Positions 23,583 to 32,841 of a stretch of DNA of 52,903 bases are shown in pieces. A program made the position numbers and the translations under genes. The notes under the pieces were generated by a model. That model did not search any database. It had not been told where the DNA came from and saw nothing but the letters and a program-made list of their open reading frames with translations. The DNA is from Desmonostoc muscorum FACHB-395 (GTDB lineage: Bacteria > Cyanobacteriota > Cyanobacteriia > Cyanobacteriales > Nostocaceae): the NCBI RefSeq assembly GCF_014698035.1, contig NZ_JACJSF010000057.1, positions 1-52,903 on the forward strand, read 5' to 3'. Each line of letters opens with the position of its first letter. The first letter of the stretch is position 1.

Positions 23583-24104
23583 TCAAGATTCTCTTGCATT
23601 GATACCGCGCAACGACGAATTACTTTCTGAAAACGGGGACGCATAATCTGCGACTCGCTCCCATCCCCACTTATAAGCAGTGTCAACTAGAATTTCTTTA
23701 CCATTTCGGAACTTAATAAATTCCTGCCCGTGGTCGTCAAATATATCTGCAACCAGTTGATTACGTTCGTCGTAACCCCACATATCCACTGCTGCCCTCC
23801 ACCAGCGCTTTCCAGGGGAAAGCAACTGTTCAAGTTCTAAATACTCCGGCTTCCAATATTTGGTGCGCCATTGATTTGCCAGTGCCTCGATTAGTATTGC
23901 AGTTGGGTAAATCGGCTTCAGGTTTTCTTCGAGCCAGAGTATATAAACGATTGCGCTCCTGAAAGCATCTTCTAAACCATAGCTTGCTGCTTCTAGAGTG
24001 TCTTGGAGTTGCTCGTCACTGAAATTTACGCCGAGCGATTGCAGGGCTGGAGCGTACAAATCAAATAATTCTTGTTCTACTGAATCGGCAGACCAGAACC
24101 ACAT
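23583..24104 (-). CDS. Family 3 protein, intact copy (173 aa, unknown)
   Basis: The protein starts MWFWSADSVEQELFDLYAPA and is mostly helical and unusually Trp-rich. Its last third (WWRAAVDMWGYDERNQLVAD, IKFRNGKEILVDTAYKWGWERV) recurs as fragments at 5989, 9804 and 20020. No catalytic motif, signal peptide or membrane helix is apparent, and I do not recognise the family. It is divergent, 60 bp apart, from a decayed family 1 copy. The repeated linkage of family 3 ends with family 1 or 2 ends suggests they moved or decayed as linked genes. Confidence 0.6.
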   Translation of the reverse strand: MWFWSADSVEQELFDLYAPALQSLGVNFSDEQLQDTLEAASYGLEDAFRSAIVYILWLEENLKPIYPTAILIEALANQWRTKYWKPEYLELEQLLSPGKRWWRAAVDMWGYDERNQLVADIFDDHGQEFIKFRNGKEILVDTAYKWGWERVADYASPFSESNSSLRGINARES

Positions 24105-24163
24105 AAGAAAAAAAAGCTCCTGCTGGGTGGCTAAATAAAATTTAGCATTTAGCGTGGGAAGTA

Positions 24164-24544
24164 TTGATGTGGGGAAAAGTAGCGATCGCTAATCAAACAC
24201 AAGAGCAGGTAGAACAGGATCACTCTGCTATGTTGTTGGTTGAAAACCCGGTTTCTGGTGTAGAAATCAAAACAGTTCATGAGGGTGAAAGTCCCGCACC
24301 GCCCGTGTCACAAACTGAAAAATGGTCACATGAGGCAATTGTAGCGAGGTCAAATATACGACCAGAACGTATGTAGAAACTGAAAGTTGCGGGAAATTCG
24401 GGGCAGAATCCGGGGTTTGACTTCTTGCAAGAGTGTTGGAGTGATGATCCTGCCTTACAGATCGTGAGCAAGAAGCTGGTGGCGAAGTGTCCGCAGTGGG
24501 GGCTTGTGGCGACGGAGGGGGTGCTGGTGAAGTGGGAGGATTAG
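24164..24544 (+). pseudogene. Family 1 copy with internal amber codon
   Basis: The frame encodes AIANQTQEQVEQDHSAMLL, an ENPVSGVEIKTVHEG unit, EKWSHEAIVARSN and RPERM, then TAG at 24374-24376 where the other copies have CAG for Gln. The same frame continues unbroken to the normal end (GFDFLQECW, LVATEGVLVKWED) at 24544. A single C-to-T change explains the stop. Confidence 0.7.
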
Positions 24545-24845
24545 AGTGTGTTATATCAACTACAAGCTAGACAAGTCAATCTTAGATGCACGGACAGTTT
24601 AAGGGTAGAGTAAGCAGAGGATGAAAATTTAGCACTTTCCCTGATAAAAATTGGCCATTTGTTATCCTAAACTGTTGCTATTTCAATACCTTTGCCAAAA
24701 TAAGAGCCTAGAGATTTTGCCATTTTTGCCAAAATACTCCGATCGCTTGATTAAAGTCCACAATCTTGGTGCGTTTCCAGGAATTTATCGGCGGAGTAAT
24801 AAGGAGTTGTCGTGAGGAACGCACCCTACAAGATGCGCGATCGCA
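24545..24845. other. Intergenic region
   Basis: There is no gene here. It holds the left member of a 25-bp direct repeat pair and, near 24770-24825, GGTGCGTTTCC and GGAACGCACC in inverted orientation, a common type of dispersed cyanobacterial palindrome. Confidence 0.5.
24683..24707 (+). repeat. Left direct repeat flanking the HEPN/DUF262 pair
   Basis: TCAATACC-T-TTGCCAAAATAAGAGC (25 bp) recurs with one difference at 26881-26905. The two copies bracket the HEPN and DUF262 genes. They may be ends of an insertion sequence or duplication scars. Confidence 0.7.
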
Positions 24846-25544
24846 CTAGTCATTTGTTACACTATTTTGCCGTAACTTTAAGAATGTTTTTTGTTCAAGA
24901 CCGTACAACATCTTCAATCGGATTTCGTACATTAAATCTGTCACCAAGTTCTTGAATCTGATATAGACTGTCTGATCAATCCTCTCCTCTGAAACTAAAT
25001 CACCTCCATGAGCTACAGCATTGCGTAACCTTAGAAATAAATCTAAGGAGTCTTTTAAATTAGGATTTGGATATTTGTAATCTTTCCAATGTTCTGGTAA
25101 CTTTTCAAGTGCAAAACTTTTGAGCAGTTTGTTCAAGACATTGAAGCCAACATTACTCTCAGTATTAACAACTCTTGAAATAGAGCAGCTACTAGTAGCA
25201 TGAAAATTCTTAAGCAACACAAAAAACTTTACCTTTTTATTATCTTTTTCGGGATACTCCTTGAACTGTTTAAAATCGTTTTCCATATGATGAATAACTA
25301 TTTCATCGCAAAAATCATAGAAATCTATCCCGAAGTTATTAATTTCATCAATATAGAGATTGAAAGATTTTTGAATAAAACTTTCCCATACGGAATACAT
25401 CATCGATATTGATTGGGTTGAGAAAATATCTTGATGTCTTGAAGATAGAGAGTATCTTTTCGTGAAAATTGCTCTCTCAATTTCAAAAATAACAGATACT
25501 CTTTCTTCAATAATTTCTTGCAATGCTATATCAAAATCATGCAT
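24846..25544 (-). CDS. HEPN-domain protein (MAE_28990/MAE_18760-like), putative RNase
   Basis: The 232-aa protein is helical, and near residues 171-178 carries LRNAVAHGG, the RN-x3-H active-site motif of HEPN ribonucleases. The N-terminal part (YSVWESFIQKSFNLYIDEI) resembles MAE_28990-type HEPN proteins. Many HEPN proteins are toxins cutting RNA in toxin-antitoxin or abortive-infection systems. The gene starts 15 bp after the stop of the DUF262 gene and is clearly co-transcribed with it; DUF262 plus HEPN pairs occur in defence islands. The frame is intact with the catalytic Arg and His present. Target and trigger are unknown. Confidence 0.75.
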   Translation of the reverse strand: MHDFDIALQEIIEERVSVIFEIERAIFTKRYSLSSRHQDIFSTQSISMMYSVWESFIQKSFNLYIDEINNFGIDFYDFCDEIVIHHMENDFKQFKEYPEKDNKKVKFFVLLKNFHATSSCSISRVVNTESNVGFNVLNKLLKSFALEKLPEHWKDYKYPNPNLKDSLDLFLRLRNAVAHGGDLVSEERIDQTVYIRFKNLVTDLMYEIRLKMLYGLEQKTFLKLRQNSVTND

Positions 25545-25559
25545 AATTCATTGCTAATT

Positions 25560-26723
25560 TTATTGAAAAATCTCATCTGCTCTTTTAAGACGATTTCTAA
25601 TCCGGCTTCTGCTATTAGAAGCAGTACCAGAATATCTCCTGAAATCTGTATCATTTTTCAATTGTGTTATTTTTGATTTTAAAAGTTCAATGTTTTCAGC
25701 ATATTGATCAATATTTTGAGCAACTCCAATTAATATACCTTCAAAATAAGCTGGAACAAATAAGTTACTGGCGTTTCTGAATATTTTGTTATCTCCTATT
25801 TGGTTAATTAATTCTAAGACTCTTATGATGAGAAATTCATAATTATTGTAGTCAAAATCAGCATCTTGGACAGTTTTCTCCATAAATTTATTTAAGAATT
25901 TCTCCATGTTTTCATTTACGTTTTCAGCATTTTTATAGAAAGCGAAAAACCTAAGAACTAGCTCTTGGTCATATAATTCATTAAGTTTGGCACGACTTAG
26001 TTGGGTAAGTGCTTTGAAAACCTCTTTTTGGCTAATTTTTAGCAAAAGCTCATTAAGTCTAGGATCTACTCCTCGATAAATTGCATTTCTTATTTCCTGT
26101 GGAGTTAATTTTGAACCTCCAGAGTTGAGTCGTTTGAACAACTCATACTTCATGGAAGTACTGCTTTCCCCTCTCAAAATTTCGACTCTACAAACAGCCC
26201 TTTTTAGATTTATTTTTAGATTAGTTGGAAGAGTATCAACATTAAAACCTCGTAAGCTGCTAACTAATCCTCCTTCTTGCAAAGTCCATTTATTTAGAGT
26301 TTTCCCCTCTTCAGTTACTTCCCCGTTTTCCTCTTCAATTTCTTCTCCCTCTTCGACTGATGAGTTAACATCCTCTTCTTGATGATTGATTTCCCATCCA
26401 TCACCTTTTAGCTCACCAAAAAAACTTATAAAAGTAGAAACACGTTGCAATCCATCAACTAACTCCCATATACCGTTTTGATCCTCAGCTACGAATATTG
26501 GAGGAATTGGAATCGAGAGTAGAATAGATTCTATAAGTGCAGTTTTTTGTGTTTCCGACCATCGAAACAACCTTTGATACTCTGGTCTAATTATTAATTC
26601 ATCATTTTTGTATAAGTTGATCAACTCTCCAAAAGAAATGTCGAGCCTATCTGACGAAAGTCTTCTTCTCTCATCTGAAACTGCTTGTTCGAGCAAGGCT
26701 ACCTTTTCTTCAAGTTTTTCCAT
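25560..26723 (-). CDS. DUF262 (GmrSD-N/ParB-like) protein
   Basis: I choose ATG 26723 (MEKLEEKVALL) over the upstream TTG at 26768. Residues 30-110 form a DUF262 domain: a YQRLFRW motif, ESILLSIPIPPIFV, and ELVDGLQRVSTFISFF, whose DGLQR is the ParB/Srx-like nucleotide-binding signature. An acidic EEGEEIEEENGEVTEE insert follows, then KRAVCRVEIL and FKRLNSGGSKLTPQEIRNA, also typical. The C-terminal half is helical. DUF262 is the N-terminal domain of the GmrSD type IV restriction enzyme, but no GmrD-type HNH domain is seen. With the downstream HEPN gene it probably forms a two-part defence module in which DUF262 senses or regulates and HEPN acts. Confidence 0.85.
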   Translation of the reverse strand: MEKLEEKVALLEQAVSDERRRLSSDRLDISFGELINLYKNDELIIRPEYQRLFRWSETQKTALIESILLSIPIPPIFVAEDQNGIWELVDGLQRVSTFISFFGELKGDGWEINHQEEDVNSSVEEGEEIEEENGEVTEEGKTLNKWTLQEGGLVSSLRGFNVDTLPTNLKINLKRAVCRVEILRGESSTSMKYELFKRLNSGGSKLTPQEIRNAIYRGVDPRLNELLLKISQKEVFKALTQLSRAKLNELYDQELVLRFFAFYKNAENVNENMEKFLNKFMEKTVQDADFDYNNYEFLIIRVLELINQIGDNKIFRNASNLFVPAYFEGILIGVAQNIDQYAENIELLKSKITQLKNDTDFRRYSGTASNSRSRIRNRLKRADEIFQ

Positions 26724-26880
26724 GTTACTCAGGCTAAGTATGATTTTCCAAGTATAACTAGCGGGCAATGAAATGAATGATCAACTACCTTGCACACTTC
26801 TTTTTTACGTCACTATAAATTATACATAATTTTTACGTATAAATACTCTTCAAGGGAGGATTATATAAAATTTTTCCGTA

Positions 26881-26905
26881 TCAATACCGTTGCCAAAATA
26901 AGAGC
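26881..26905 (+). repeat. Right direct repeat flanking the HEPN/DUF262 pair
   Basis: Matches 24683-24707 at 24 of 25 positions. It is followed by DNA that looks like the upstream end of an IS: a short ORF MPDILSLLQ at 26978 ends in TAG and the rest of the transposase is missing. Confidence 0.7.
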
Positions 26906-27056
26906 ATGAAGAGGTAGGGCGTTTCGTAGTAGAGTTATTGTCTCTCACAACGACAACTCAAAAACCACTACTCGCCCATGCCCGATATCTTATCACTCCT
27001 GCAATAGACTTGTCCGAAATATTAACTTAGAAAAAGAAAAATGGTAAAACGTTAAA

Positions 27057-27418
27057 TTGAGTGTCTACCATTTTTCAGAATTATTTATGGTTTTTGATTA
27101 TATCGAGAAATATCCACACCGGACAAAACAAATTTTAGGGATTAGTTATGAACAACTGCATTCACTGTTAAGATGTGCCGAAAAGCGACACCAAGAAATT
27201 AAAGTAAAACAAGAGAGTAAAAAAATTAGAATCAATGCGTCTGGAGGAGGTCGCCCAACCAAGTTGTCAATAAGTGAGCAAGTCTGTTTATGCTTATTTT
27301 ATTTAAGACAGATGCCGACATTTCAAGTATTAGGAATGTTCTTTGGGGTTTCCAAAACGGAAGCCAATGATACATTTCACGACTAGATACCAATTCTGAG
27401 AGATATCTTACCCTCCAG
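27057..27418 (+). pseudogene. Truncated transposase (N-terminal part)
   Basis: The frame carries an HTH-containing N-terminus typical of IS5-group transposases with a DDE_4-type body: YEQLHSLLRCAEKRHQE, then GGGRPTKLSISEQVCLCLFY, LRQMPTFQVLGMFFGVSKTE. Just after it an in-frame TAG replaces a likely Trp codon (FHD-stop-IPILRDILPSS), and homology ends at about 27418 where a family 1 tail begins. The catalytic domain is absent, so it is inactive. The remnant from 26724 to 27056 is AT-rich and contains only the direct repeat and an IS-end scrap. Confidence 0.65.
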
Positions 27419-27475
27419 TTTCCGCAGTGGGGGATTGCGATTGTGGATGGCGTATTGGTGGATTGGGAGAGGTAG
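27419..27475 (+). pseudogene. Family 1 extreme tail
   Basis: It encodes FPQWGIAIVDGVLVDWER and a stop, identical in sense to the end of the copy at 21924-22427. It is fused directly to the truncated transposase, so a family 1 gene was probably cut by the IS or recombined with it. Confidence 0.75.
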
Positions 27476-27805
27476 CAATCATTCTATAGCAACTTTTTAA
27501 ACACATCTACAGTAATATAGCCAGCAGTTCCCATTATTGTGAAGTGCGTGTTTAGTGCTAAAAGGGACGAAAAGCAGGAGTATGGAGGGGGAGAGACTGT
27601 ACTTAATAACAGCAGGAAGTGCTGTATCGTTTGGATAGAAGATAAATAAGAACTATCTTCACTCCACACTTTTACTATGCTGATTATTCAAAGTTGGTAA
27701 CAAATCAATAAGCTATAGTAATTAACGCATAACTATGATCAATTACACTGCTACTACTTAAATGTAGTAGCTCATAAGATTATCCATCTAGTGCATAACA
27801 CATCA
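27476..27805. other. Intergenic region without recognised genes
   Basis: AT-rich DNA downstream of the converging helicase gene. I see no protein-like frame and no clear terminator, apart from short TA-rich inverted stretches. Confidence 0.4.
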
Positions 27806-30800
27806 TTAACTAACATTATCATCCAACACATCTACTAACAAAATGCTATTGAGTAAATTTAATTCGCTAGAGGCGAGAAAATAGCGGTCACTAAAAAGAG
27901 TTTCCAATTGGCTAAAAACCCTTCGACCAGCCACAGCTGCCCAAGGGAATGTTTCATATTGTGGAACGACAGGCATAACCAAACCTTTTGGTGTTAAACT
28001 CCTTCCTAAAGTAATTTGCCATGTAGCTGGGTCTTCTATCAGTTGTTTCCGAGTATCGTCTTCCAACTCTTCGCGCCAAAAATGAGGATAATCAAGTGGG
28101 ACGCTAGCAACAATATTCTGTGTTTTCAAACTTTGTAGTGTTGAATATTCCCAAAGAGATTCTTCTTTCTCTCGAATTAGAATTTGGTGTAATCCCTTAG
28201 CTGGGCGTTTGAGTTTAGGTGGATATTTGCCATTCTTATCTTGATAAATTATTGCCAATAATCCTAAAAGCTGTTGACTATATTGTTGAATATTTTTACG
28301 CCAGCCTTCAAAACTAAATTTTTCCTCTGTATGGCGGTTAGACCAATCTTCTATCCAGAAAGGCCCAAGACAAGTTAAAGAATCAGGAATTACTAAATTT
28401 ACATTTTCTAGAGATGGTAGAAGACGGCTTGAACTTCTAGACACCGCTTTGACAAAAGCCTCTAAAGTAGAATAATCTACATAAGATTTGGCTTGTCTAT
28501 CAACTGTATTACCCTTCAAGGTTAATTGAGCAAATATTTTCTGTGTTAACTGCTCTGCTTTTTTTACAATTCTCTTTTCTTCTTCCGATTGATTATCATA
28601 GACAAAAATCCGCGCTTCTTGCAAAAAAATCCACACGTCATCAGACATTAGGTTTAATAATTCTTCATCCCCAATTGAACCCACTGGTACAAAAGCAAGA
28701 CGTTGGTTCTTAAGTCCTGCATCACCTTTTATCCGAGTGTGAATTGTAGAACGTAACATCATTAATAAAGTTAAAATATCGCTAGACTGGCGTAACCATA
28801 GTCTTGATCTATCAGTATCTTCAGCTACAATAAAGCCATCATTAATAAGCATTACCAATTGTCTAGCTTTATCATCTCCTGAAACTAGCTTTTTTGTTTC
28901 TGGATCTGTGTACATTCCTCGTCCACGATAAATGAGTTGAGCAACTTCCATTAAAGCAGCTTCTATATTAAATCTAGGAATTGCTGCAATAATCCAATCG
29001 GTTTTTGGAAAAGATATACCTCTTGCTCCTGAAGAAGTCATCAAGAAAACTCGTATTTTATCTCTTTTTTCTTCTTGGATTAATTCTAACCGTTTATTAG
29101 GAGGTACACTTTGATCTAAAATTTCTACTTCATAATTTTGATAAAGAGCATCTTTCCCATCTATCAACTTATGCTTTAATTGACGCAAAAATGCTTTGTC
29201 TTGGGCAAAAAATATTAATTGTTCTGAGCCTTCTTTCATACCTTTTTTAATTTCTTTATAGGCATTACTTAATAACTTATCTTCTAATTGTTCTCGTATT
29301 GCTTGACGAATTTCTTGTTGTAAGTCAACTTTTATCTGTTTAGGCGCTATGGGTGCAAGGTGAATACTGTATTCAATATTAAGTTGAGAAGCTGGATAGC
29401 TATTAGTCATAATATGTAATACTGGATATTTTTTAAGCCCTATTTTGATATCAGTGCCAGTAACGCGAAACGCTGCTTCCCCTTGAGTTGGACTAATTAA
29501 TACTTTATCAGGAGCAGAATTTCCAGAGTTGAGATAACTATTAAGGACTATTTCATTACTTAAAGAGGCATCAGCAATAATCAGAATTACTTTAAACGGT
29601 GATTTACTACCCTCAAAAGGTTCAATGAACTGTTGTTGTAACCAATTCGTTAGTTCATTAACAAATATCGCTCCTGTACCATCACCAGCCAACTCATCAA
29701 CCATTGCAATAATAGTAGGAATTTTTGTGCCAAAGTTACGGCGTTCTTGTTGTCCTGATTTGGTATTAGCTTTTTTAGCAAATAAATTTCCTAAAGCATC
29801 AATTGTAGTTGTTTGGTCGAGGTGGCGATAACCTTGAATAGCCGCAGTCATTACTAACCGATTTACTTGAGGGTTTTCTTCTAGCAATTTACGGGCTGAA
29901 CCAGTTAGAGTACGTAATACACCAGGGCGATGTATGGATTGTACGCTGTCTTCTCGTTCATTGCGAGAACGTTTAAAACGGTTAGTAGTAACTATATTGC
30001 AATCAATTTCGTGTTCCTGTTCAGGCGTAAGGAAGATGGTACTACCATCAGGATACTTCAATTCAGTAATACCATCTACAACTACTGCGCTATCTACACA
30101 TCGCTGTGTTTCACCTTTTTCCAATACTTGTTTTTCATACCACTTAGGTGCTGAACTAATTAAATTAGCATTAGTAGTAATGGTTAAAATACCACTTGGA
30201 TTTCCGTCTTTTTTAGCAAACTTGGCAGTAACGTCCCGATTAATTACCACTCGTGGACTGAGATATAAAAACACGAAACCTTCTGATTGAGCTTCCAGAA
30301 ACTTAATTACAGCAGTAGTTTTACCAATTCCAGGATTTCCCTCTAAAGCAACAATATTCAACCTTCCAGTCTGGGCAGATTTTAATCCAGTAACAACTGC
30401 GTATTGGTGGATTGTTCGCAGGGGAAGTTGTTTTGCTAAGTGTTGGAAGACTGACTGAAAATGAACTTGAGGATTATCACCAAAGAACTTGTACAATGAT
30501 TCTGTCATTTCAATGTTAGCAAGTACTTCCTGTTGGGAAAATTCCTGCATAGGATTGTAAAAATCTGTTATCTGTTCTGTAAATTTGTAGTGCAATGACG
30601 TTTCTAAATCAGGCTCGTGTTTGAGTTGCTTGACCTGCCGCTCAAAATCTGGGGGAAGGGATCGTACCAACTTATTAAAAGCTACACGAATTTCTGTTAA
30701 GAGTGCATCGGGTTGGTTATCTAGTTTGCGTGTGTTACGATATGCCTCACCCAAAGATGCCATCAACTTTGCTCTAGGATCTTGTTCTGATTCGTCTAAA

Positions 30801-31675
30801 AAATGGGCGGCAATACTTTCACATCCATTTGAGGTAATTGCGATCCCTCTAGCACTACAACCACCATTTAATTGTCCCTGCTTTTTTAACAAATTGATCA
30901 GACGCTCAGTATAAGATGAGGCTTGACATAACTTAAATAAAGGTTTGTCTGAGCCACTAAAAGCAGATAGGTGATTTTTTAAATTTGAAGAAAATAAAAA
31001 TTCACCACCTTCCACTTCAGCGCAAACTCTAGAGAATACACCCCGTGAATCAATATAACGAGCATAACGACTCATTTCCTCTAGATGAGCAGTTTCTGTA
31101 TTAAAATCTGCTAATTTTATAGGTGCATTATAGGAGAATTCCAAGCATAGTAGAAAATGCTCAAATTTTTGCGGGGTATTCTTTCCACTGGATAACCAAA
31201 GTAAAAAATCTGCTCTTGCTGGTTCTCCTGTGTTGACTAATCCTAAATCTGTCCGTCCTGAAAGATGAAAAGCTTCATGAAATTCTTGTGCTGTTTTTTC
31301 TCGTTCAGTCTCACGTTGTATCTGCTGTCCTGGAAGCACCAACGGACACCAAATCGCTGTCAGAGTTGGCTGTCTCACTGGTATATTTTTTAAGCATTCT
31401 CGCACTGCTGTCCAGCCTAATCCATAGCCCAATACCAGTAAATGACGTACCATTGTGCTAACCCATTCTTTAGCATTTGGATCTGTCAATTTCAAAGATT
31501 TTACCAATTGACTATAGATATCTGCGTTTTTTACCTCTTGCCAAGGCTTCAAACCCTGATCTTGGTCACTACTGAGTAACCTTTGATAAATCAAATTTTG
31601 TAAAACTCCACGTTTGACAGCAAGCTCAAACACCTGACCCCATACAGATGCCTGTTCTAAAATTGATAGTTGCAT
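27806..31675 (-). CDS. Large SF2-helicase-like protein (1289 aa)
   Basis: The product has a helical N-terminal region of about 430 residues, then a helicase core. Walker A is GNPGIGKTT near residues 442-450, followed by a YLSPRVVINRDV motif Ia-like strand. Motif II is MVDELAGDG near 655-662, and VILIIADASL may be motif III. MTSSGARGISFPKTDWII resembles motif V, and QLIYRGRG near 910-918 resembles motif VI. The last 370 residues are unassigned. I do not recognise the family beyond superfamily 2. GAAGGAA lies nine bases before ATG 31675, and the gene follows its partner by 26 bp. The pair has no housekeeping look and sits among defence genes, so I infer a nucleic-acid-targeting conflict system. 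Confidence 0.7.
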   Translation of the reverse strand: MQLSILEQASVWGQVFELAVKRGVLQNLIYQRLLSSDQDQGLKPWQEVKNADIYSQLVKSLKLTDPNAKEWVSTMVRHLLVLGYGLGWTAVRECLKNIPVRQPTLTAIWCPLVLPGQQIQRETEREKTAQEFHEAFHLSGRTDLGLVNTGEPARADFLLWLSSGKNTPQKFEHFLLCLEFSYNAPIKLADFNTETAHLEEMSRYARYIDSRGVFSRVCAEVEGGEFLFSSNLKNHLSAFSGSDKPLFKLCQASSYTERLINLLKKQGQLNGGCSARGIAITSNGCESIAAHFLDESEQDPRAKLMASLGEAYRNTRKLDNQPDALLTEIRVAFNKLVRSLPPDFERQVKQLKHEPDLETSLHYKFTEQITDFYNPMQEFSQQEVLANIEMTESLYKFFGDNPQVHFQSVFQHLAKQLPLRTIHQYAVVTGLKSAQTGRLNIVALEGNPGIGKTTAVIKFLEAQSEGFVFLYLSPRVVINRDVTAKFAKKDGNPSGILTITTNANLISSAPKWYEKQVLEKGETQRCVDSAVVVDGITELKYPDGSTIFLTPEQEHEIDCNIVTTNRFKRSRNEREDSVQSIHRPGVLRTLTGSARKLLEENPQVNRLVMTAAIQGYRHLDQTTTIDALGNLFAKKANTKSGQQERRNFGTKIPTIIAMVDELAGDGTGAIFVNELTNWLQQQFIEPFEGSKSPFKVILIIADASLSNEIVLNSYLNSGNSAPDKVLISPTQGEAAFRVTGTDIKIGLKKYPVLHIMTNSYPASQLNIEYSIHLAPIAPKQIKVDLQQEIRQAIREQLEDKLLSNAYKEIKKGMKEGSEQLIFFAQDKAFLRQLKHKLIDGKDALYQNYEVEILDQSVPPNKRLELIQEEKRDKIRVFLMTSSGARGISFPKTDWIIAAIPRFNIEAALMEVAQLIYRGRGMYTDPETKKLVSGDDKARQLVMLINDGFIVAEDTDRSRLWLRQSSDILTLLMMLRSTIHTRIKGDAGLKNQRLAFVPVGSIGDEELLNLMSDDVWIFLQEARIFVYDNQSEEEKRIVKKAEQLTQKIFAQLTLKGNTVDRQAKSYVDYSTLEAFVKAVSRSSSRLLPSLENVNLVIPDSLTCLGPFWIEDWSNRHTEEKFSFEGWRKNIQQYSQQLLGLLAIIYQDKNGKYPPKLKRPAKGLHQILIREKEESLWEYSTLQSLKTQNIVASVPLDYPHFWREELEDDTRKQLIEDPATWQITLGRSLTPKGLVMPVVPQYETFPWAAVAGRRVFSQLETLFSDRYFLASSELNLLNSILLVDVLDDNVS

Positions 31676-31701
31676 TAGTGTTTATTCCTTCAAATATTTG
31701 T

Positions 31702-32841
31702 TTACTTCCTGCGGTGTAAAACTTGAGAAATATGAGTTAGTAAAGCTGGATAGCTGAGATACACTTTCCCTTTGCGTCGAGAATGCAATACTTCCACTTC
31801 TCCCGCAGCCTCAACAGTACTGGGCGATATCCAACGGAAGGGATCTAAAACTGGAATGAGTTGTCCTTGTTTTACACCTCGTTCTGCTTCAATAAAATGT
31901 AACCCTCGCAACATAGAAATTAAGCAAGGATTAACATGAGAATTTTGTTCGGCATCGATAAGATGTTGCCTTGCACGTTCTGTCCAAGTAATATCATTTA
32001 CTCGTTGGTCAGACACTAAGAAATAAACGCAAAAACCAGACTGTGGTCGTTGCTGTTCTTGCACTGCAAACAGGGTGGCGAAAGTATATACAGGAATGAC
32101 ATCTCGTACCCGAACAGTTTCTACAGAGTGCAAAAAATTAGTATGATCTGCTGCGTGTAAAATTTCAAATGCAGCTTCACCTTTGCCACGCTTTTGTAAT
32201 CTTGTTGCTGGAAATACATCCCGCAGCATAGTATAAATATTTAAATCAGGAAAAGTTTGAAAAACATCTTCCAAAAATTCTTTTGGTATTAAACCAGAAT
32301 TATAATCTGCTGTGCGGTTCAACCTGCGACTACGATAAGCATGAGAAAGTAGAATAATATGTTGACAGCCTTGATTTTTGAGATAACGAATTTCTTCCTG
32401 TACTAAGCGTTGTTTTCTCAATTGTTCAGGAGAATCAACTATATCAGACTGTATTCTTTCTGCCTTAATTTCATAACCAGAAAAAGGATTAACTATAGCA
32501 GTAGCAGTATAACTTTGAGTTAAAAATAGATGACCTTTTTCTTGTTCATTTAATGAAACAGTATCATTACAAGGACGAGTTGCATAAGAGATTAACCCAA
32601 TCTTTGGTACTTCTGGCGTTACTGGTGTACTAATGCACAAAGGAAAAGCACTCAATAAAGCATCAAAAATACTTTGTTTTATCCATTTTGTATTTGCAGT
32701 TTGTTTAACCAAATTTTCGAGAATTACTCCTTGCATCCTAATATTAGTATCTTCAGCTAATATCGCTTCTAAAGTTTGGGCTGCTGCATAAACGTAATTA
32801 TCACCACTGGTTTCATCAAGGTCTTTACCTTGCTCTTGGAG
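31702..32841 (-). pseudogene. 5'-truncated partner of the large helicase (possible RNase H/PIWI-like fold)
   Basis: The first Met at 32736 gives 344 residues, but protein-like sequence continues upstream (KDLDETSGDNYVYAAAQTLE, AILAEDTN) to 32841, where a stop coincides with the probable end of an IS. The gene has therefore lost its 5' part. The remaining part has strands KIGLISYATRPC, HLFLTQSYTATAIV and YEIKAERIQSD, then a helix and HIILLSHAYRSRR. This beta-beta-beta-alpha-beta order could be an RNase H-like fold, as in PIWI-type proteins paired with helicases; that is only a fold-level guess with no catalytic triad identified. Spacing to the helicase (26 bp) indicates an operon. Whether the shortened product is still made is unknown. 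Confidence 0.5.

Noticed and set aside
31702..32736. Assignment of the helicase partner as a PIWI-RE protein.
   Set aside because: Strand order is compatible, but no catalytic residues or family motif could be identified, so only a fold-level guess is kept.
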